DNA from: Bacteroidales bacterium
GTDB lineage: Bacteria > Bacteroidota > Bacteroidia > Bacteroidales > P3
DNA: 51,039 nucleotides
Direction: 5' to 3'
Assembly: GCA_016281475.1 (NCBI GenBank)
Contig: JAEEIS010000199.1
Location: 1 to 51,039, forward strand
A model generated the notes under the pieces. The model was not told the DNA's origin. It worked only from the letters and a program-made list of their open reading frames with translations, and made no database searches. Below are positions 49,685 through 51,039 of this stretch, piece after piece. The translations under genes and the position numbers were made by a program. Position 1 is the stretch's first letter; each line of letters opens with the position of its first letter.

Positions 49685-49886
49685 CTTAGCATAGTGGTCG
49701 GAAGCCCTGTTTCATACCCGTTCAGACTTGAAGACCAAAATGTTAGAGAGAAGTTGCGTGCCGTCAAAAGTAGGCAAAAAAGCCATGAGAGGGGTATCCG
49801 TCACCCCTAGATTGGAGCAAAAAACCGACTGCGACGACCAAAAAATTTATAAACAGACAAAAAAATCATCGTTAGTTAAATAAAAA
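49685..49886 (+). promoter_or_regulatory. Long 5' leader of rplM, possible autoregulatory structure
   Basis: About 200 bases lie between the promoter and the L13 start with no open frame of interest. A hairpin AGGGGT/ACCCCT (49790-49795 with 49803-49808) is visible. L13 leaders with autogenous control are known in Firmicutes; whether this is a related element cannot be decided by eye. Confidence 0.4.
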
Positions 49887-50342
49887 ATGGATCAATTAAG
49901 TTACAAAACCATCTCCGCCAACAAGAACACCGTCCAAAAGGAATGGGTGCTTGTGGATGCCGAGAACCAGACCGTAGGACGTTTGGCCACCCGCGTTGCC
50001 AACATCCTGAGAGGCAAGACCAAGCCTTGCTTCACCCCGCACGTGGACTGCGGCGACAACGTTATCATCATCAACGCCGAGAAGATTGTCTTCACCGGTA
50101 AGAAGATGACCGACAAGATTTACCAGCGTTACACCGGATACCCCGGCGGCCAGCGCGAGACCACCCCTGCCAAGGTGCTTGCCAGCCATCCCGAGCGCAT
50201 CCTCGAACACGCCATCCGTGGTATGCTTCCTAAGAACCGTCTTGGCGACGCTCTGTACCGCAACCTGCATGTGTATGCCGGTCCCGAGCATCCCCACCAG
50301 GGTCAGAACCCCAAAGTAATCAATATTAACGACGTTAGATAA
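49887..50342 (+). CDS. rplM: 50S ribosomal protein L13
   Basis: 151 residues. Family sequence throughout: KEWVLVDAENQTVGRLATRVAN, LRGKTKPCFTPHVDCGDNVI, YPGGQRETTPAKVL, AIRGMLPKNRLGDALYRNLHVYAGPEHPHQGQ in part. Followed 9 bases later by rpsI, the standard bacterial rplM-rpsI operon. Confidence 0.98.
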   Translation: MDQLSYKTISANKNTVQKEWVLVDAENQTVGRLATRVANILRGKTKPCFTPHVDCGDNVIIINAEKIVFTGKKMTDKIYQRYTGYPGGQRETTPAKVLASHPERILEHAIRGMLPKNRLGDALYRNLHVYAGPEHPHQGQNPKVININDVR

Positions 50343-50351
50343 TTACAGAAT

Positions 50352-50738
50352 ATGGAAGTAATCAACACCATTGGTAGAAGAAAATGCTCCGTTGCCCGTA
50401 TTTATATGACCCCCGGCGACGGCAAGATTATTGTCAACAAACGCGACTACAAAGAGTATTTCCCCACGGGTCCGCTGCAGTACATCGTGAACCAGGCTTT
50501 CCAGGTTGCCGGTGCTGAAGGCAAATGGGATGTGAAGGCCAACCTCGACGGCGGTGGAATCACCGGCCAGGCCCAGGCCCTGCGCATGGCTATCGCCCGC
50601 GCCCTTTGTGAGAACAACATCGAGGACCGCAGCGCCCTGAAGAAGGAAGGTTTCCTGATGCGCGACCCCCGTATGGTGGAGCGTAAGAAACCCGGCCAGC
50701 CCAAGGCTCGTAAACGTTTCCAGTTCAGCAAGCGTTAA
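50352..50738 (+). CDS. rpsI: 30S ribosomal protein S9
   Basis: 128 residues. N-terminal TIGRRKCSVARIYMTPGDG, the central GGGITGQAQALRMAIARAL and the basic C-terminal tail KKPGQPKARKRFQFSKR, which reaches into the ribosomal P site, are all present. Normal length for Bacteroidota. Confidence 0.98.
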   Translation: MEVINTIGRRKCSVARIYMTPGDGKIIVNKRDYKEYFPTGPLQYIVNQAFQVAGAEGKWDVKANLDGGGITGQAQALRMAIARALCENNIEDRSALKKEGFLMRDPRMVERKKPGQPKARKRFQFSKR

Positions 50739-50956
50739 TGGTATTTTTGGATCTTGGAATCGGAGTATTCGGAATTATCAGAGTAATCAGAGTCCATCTT
50801 TCAAATTTGATCAAAAGTTTAGAATCCAAATTGCCGAGACGCTCCGCCGGGTTGCCAGTTCTGCTGCCTAAGGCTGAAGCAGAAAAACCCGACACACTGA
50901 AAGGACTACTCGACAATTGGTAAACAAGGAAAGTAAACAAAAAAGAAAAAATCACA

Positions 50957-51039
50957 ATGACTGAATTAAAGTTCGAAGAATTATTAGAAGCTGGCTGTCA
51001 TTTTGGCCACCTCAAGAGAAAATGGAATCCCAAAATGGC
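50957..51039 (+). CDS. rpsB: 30S ribosomal protein S2, 5' end only (runs off the window)
   Basis: The ATG at 50957 opens a frame reading [20 protein letters not shown] then KWNPKM to the window edge, the conserved N-terminus of S2 (usual form LLEAGVHFGHLTRKWNPKM). It follows rpsI after 218 bases, as in other Bacteroidales (rplM-rpsI-rpsB). The 50739-50956 gap holds no convincing gene. Confidence 0.93.
   Translation, partial: MTELKFEELLEAGCHFGHLKRKWNPKM

Noticed and set aside
50738..50923. 61-codon frame between rpsI and rpsB
   Set aside because: No family resemblance and a position overlapping the rpsI stop; reads like spacer sequence.

Overview
This window is chromosomal DNA from a member of the Bacteroidota, almost certainly order Bacteroidales. 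The evidence is the gene content and the promoters: a FtsL-like/FtsQ/FtsA/FtsZ division set in the Bacteroidales order, an S46 dipeptidyl-peptidase, two secreted proteins with type IX secretion (Por) C-terminal sorting domains, a BspA-type surface protein, a PG_1098-type THUMP-like methyltransferase, a NupG-type nucleoside permease, and promoters of the Bacteroidota form TTTG-N19-TAnnTTTG (best in front of rpmH and rplM). No tRNA, rRNA or CRISPR array was seen. I cannot name the genus.

Layout. 1-3.4 kb is an AT-rich accessory end: the 3' part of a fimbrillin-like/BspA-repeat surface protein and a DUF4143 ATPase, separated by hairpin-rich DNA. 3.5-5.7 kb (minus strand) holds the tRNA thiolase mnmA, which carries an in-frame insert of intergenic-type repeat DNA, and an EamA transporter. 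5.9-21.5 kb (minus strand) is the division and cell wall (dcw) cluster, transcribed mraZ-rsmH-ftsL-ftsI-murE-mraY-[murD remnant]-ftsW-murG-murC-ftsQ-ftsA-ftsZ. Two things are odd here: only a degenerate C-terminal domain of MurD is left, and many gaps are filled with degenerate 7-bp repeats. 22.3-24.4 kb (plus) is the S46 peptidase. 24.5-31.4 kb (minus) holds a toxin remnant, HU, fmt, a remarkable single reading frame joining sigma-54 (RpoN) to a secreted M23 peptidase plus LysM, a RecD-like helicase, secG and a conserved hypothetical. 31.6-37.1 kb (plus) holds rpmH, rlmD, a type IX cargo protein, apbE and yicC. 37.2-40.0 kb has a 25-bp tandem repeat and a second type IX cargo on the minus strand. 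40.5-45.8 kb (plus) is an overlapping run: TPR lipoprotein, DUF4292-like lipoprotein, periplasmic hypothetical, tadA, a sugar-phosphate nucleotidyltransferase and the THUMP-like methyltransferase. 45.8-48.2 kb is AT-rich and accessory-looking: NrtR-like regulator, Sel1-repeat protein, hairpin repeats. 48.3-51.0 kb has the nucleoside permease and the ribosomal genes rplM, rpsI and the start of rpsB.

The strongest candidates for something undescribed are (i) the RpoN-signal sequence-M23-LysM fusion, which would tether a sigma factor to the membrane or encode two products from one frame; (ii) the MurD remnant lacking ATP-binding and catalytic motifs at the normal murD position; and (iii) a spacer DNA system of heptamer arrays and GAA-loop hairpins that sits between genes and has also entered the coding sequence of mnmA, and perhaps murC. 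All functional statements rest on reading motifs by eye; no database search was run.
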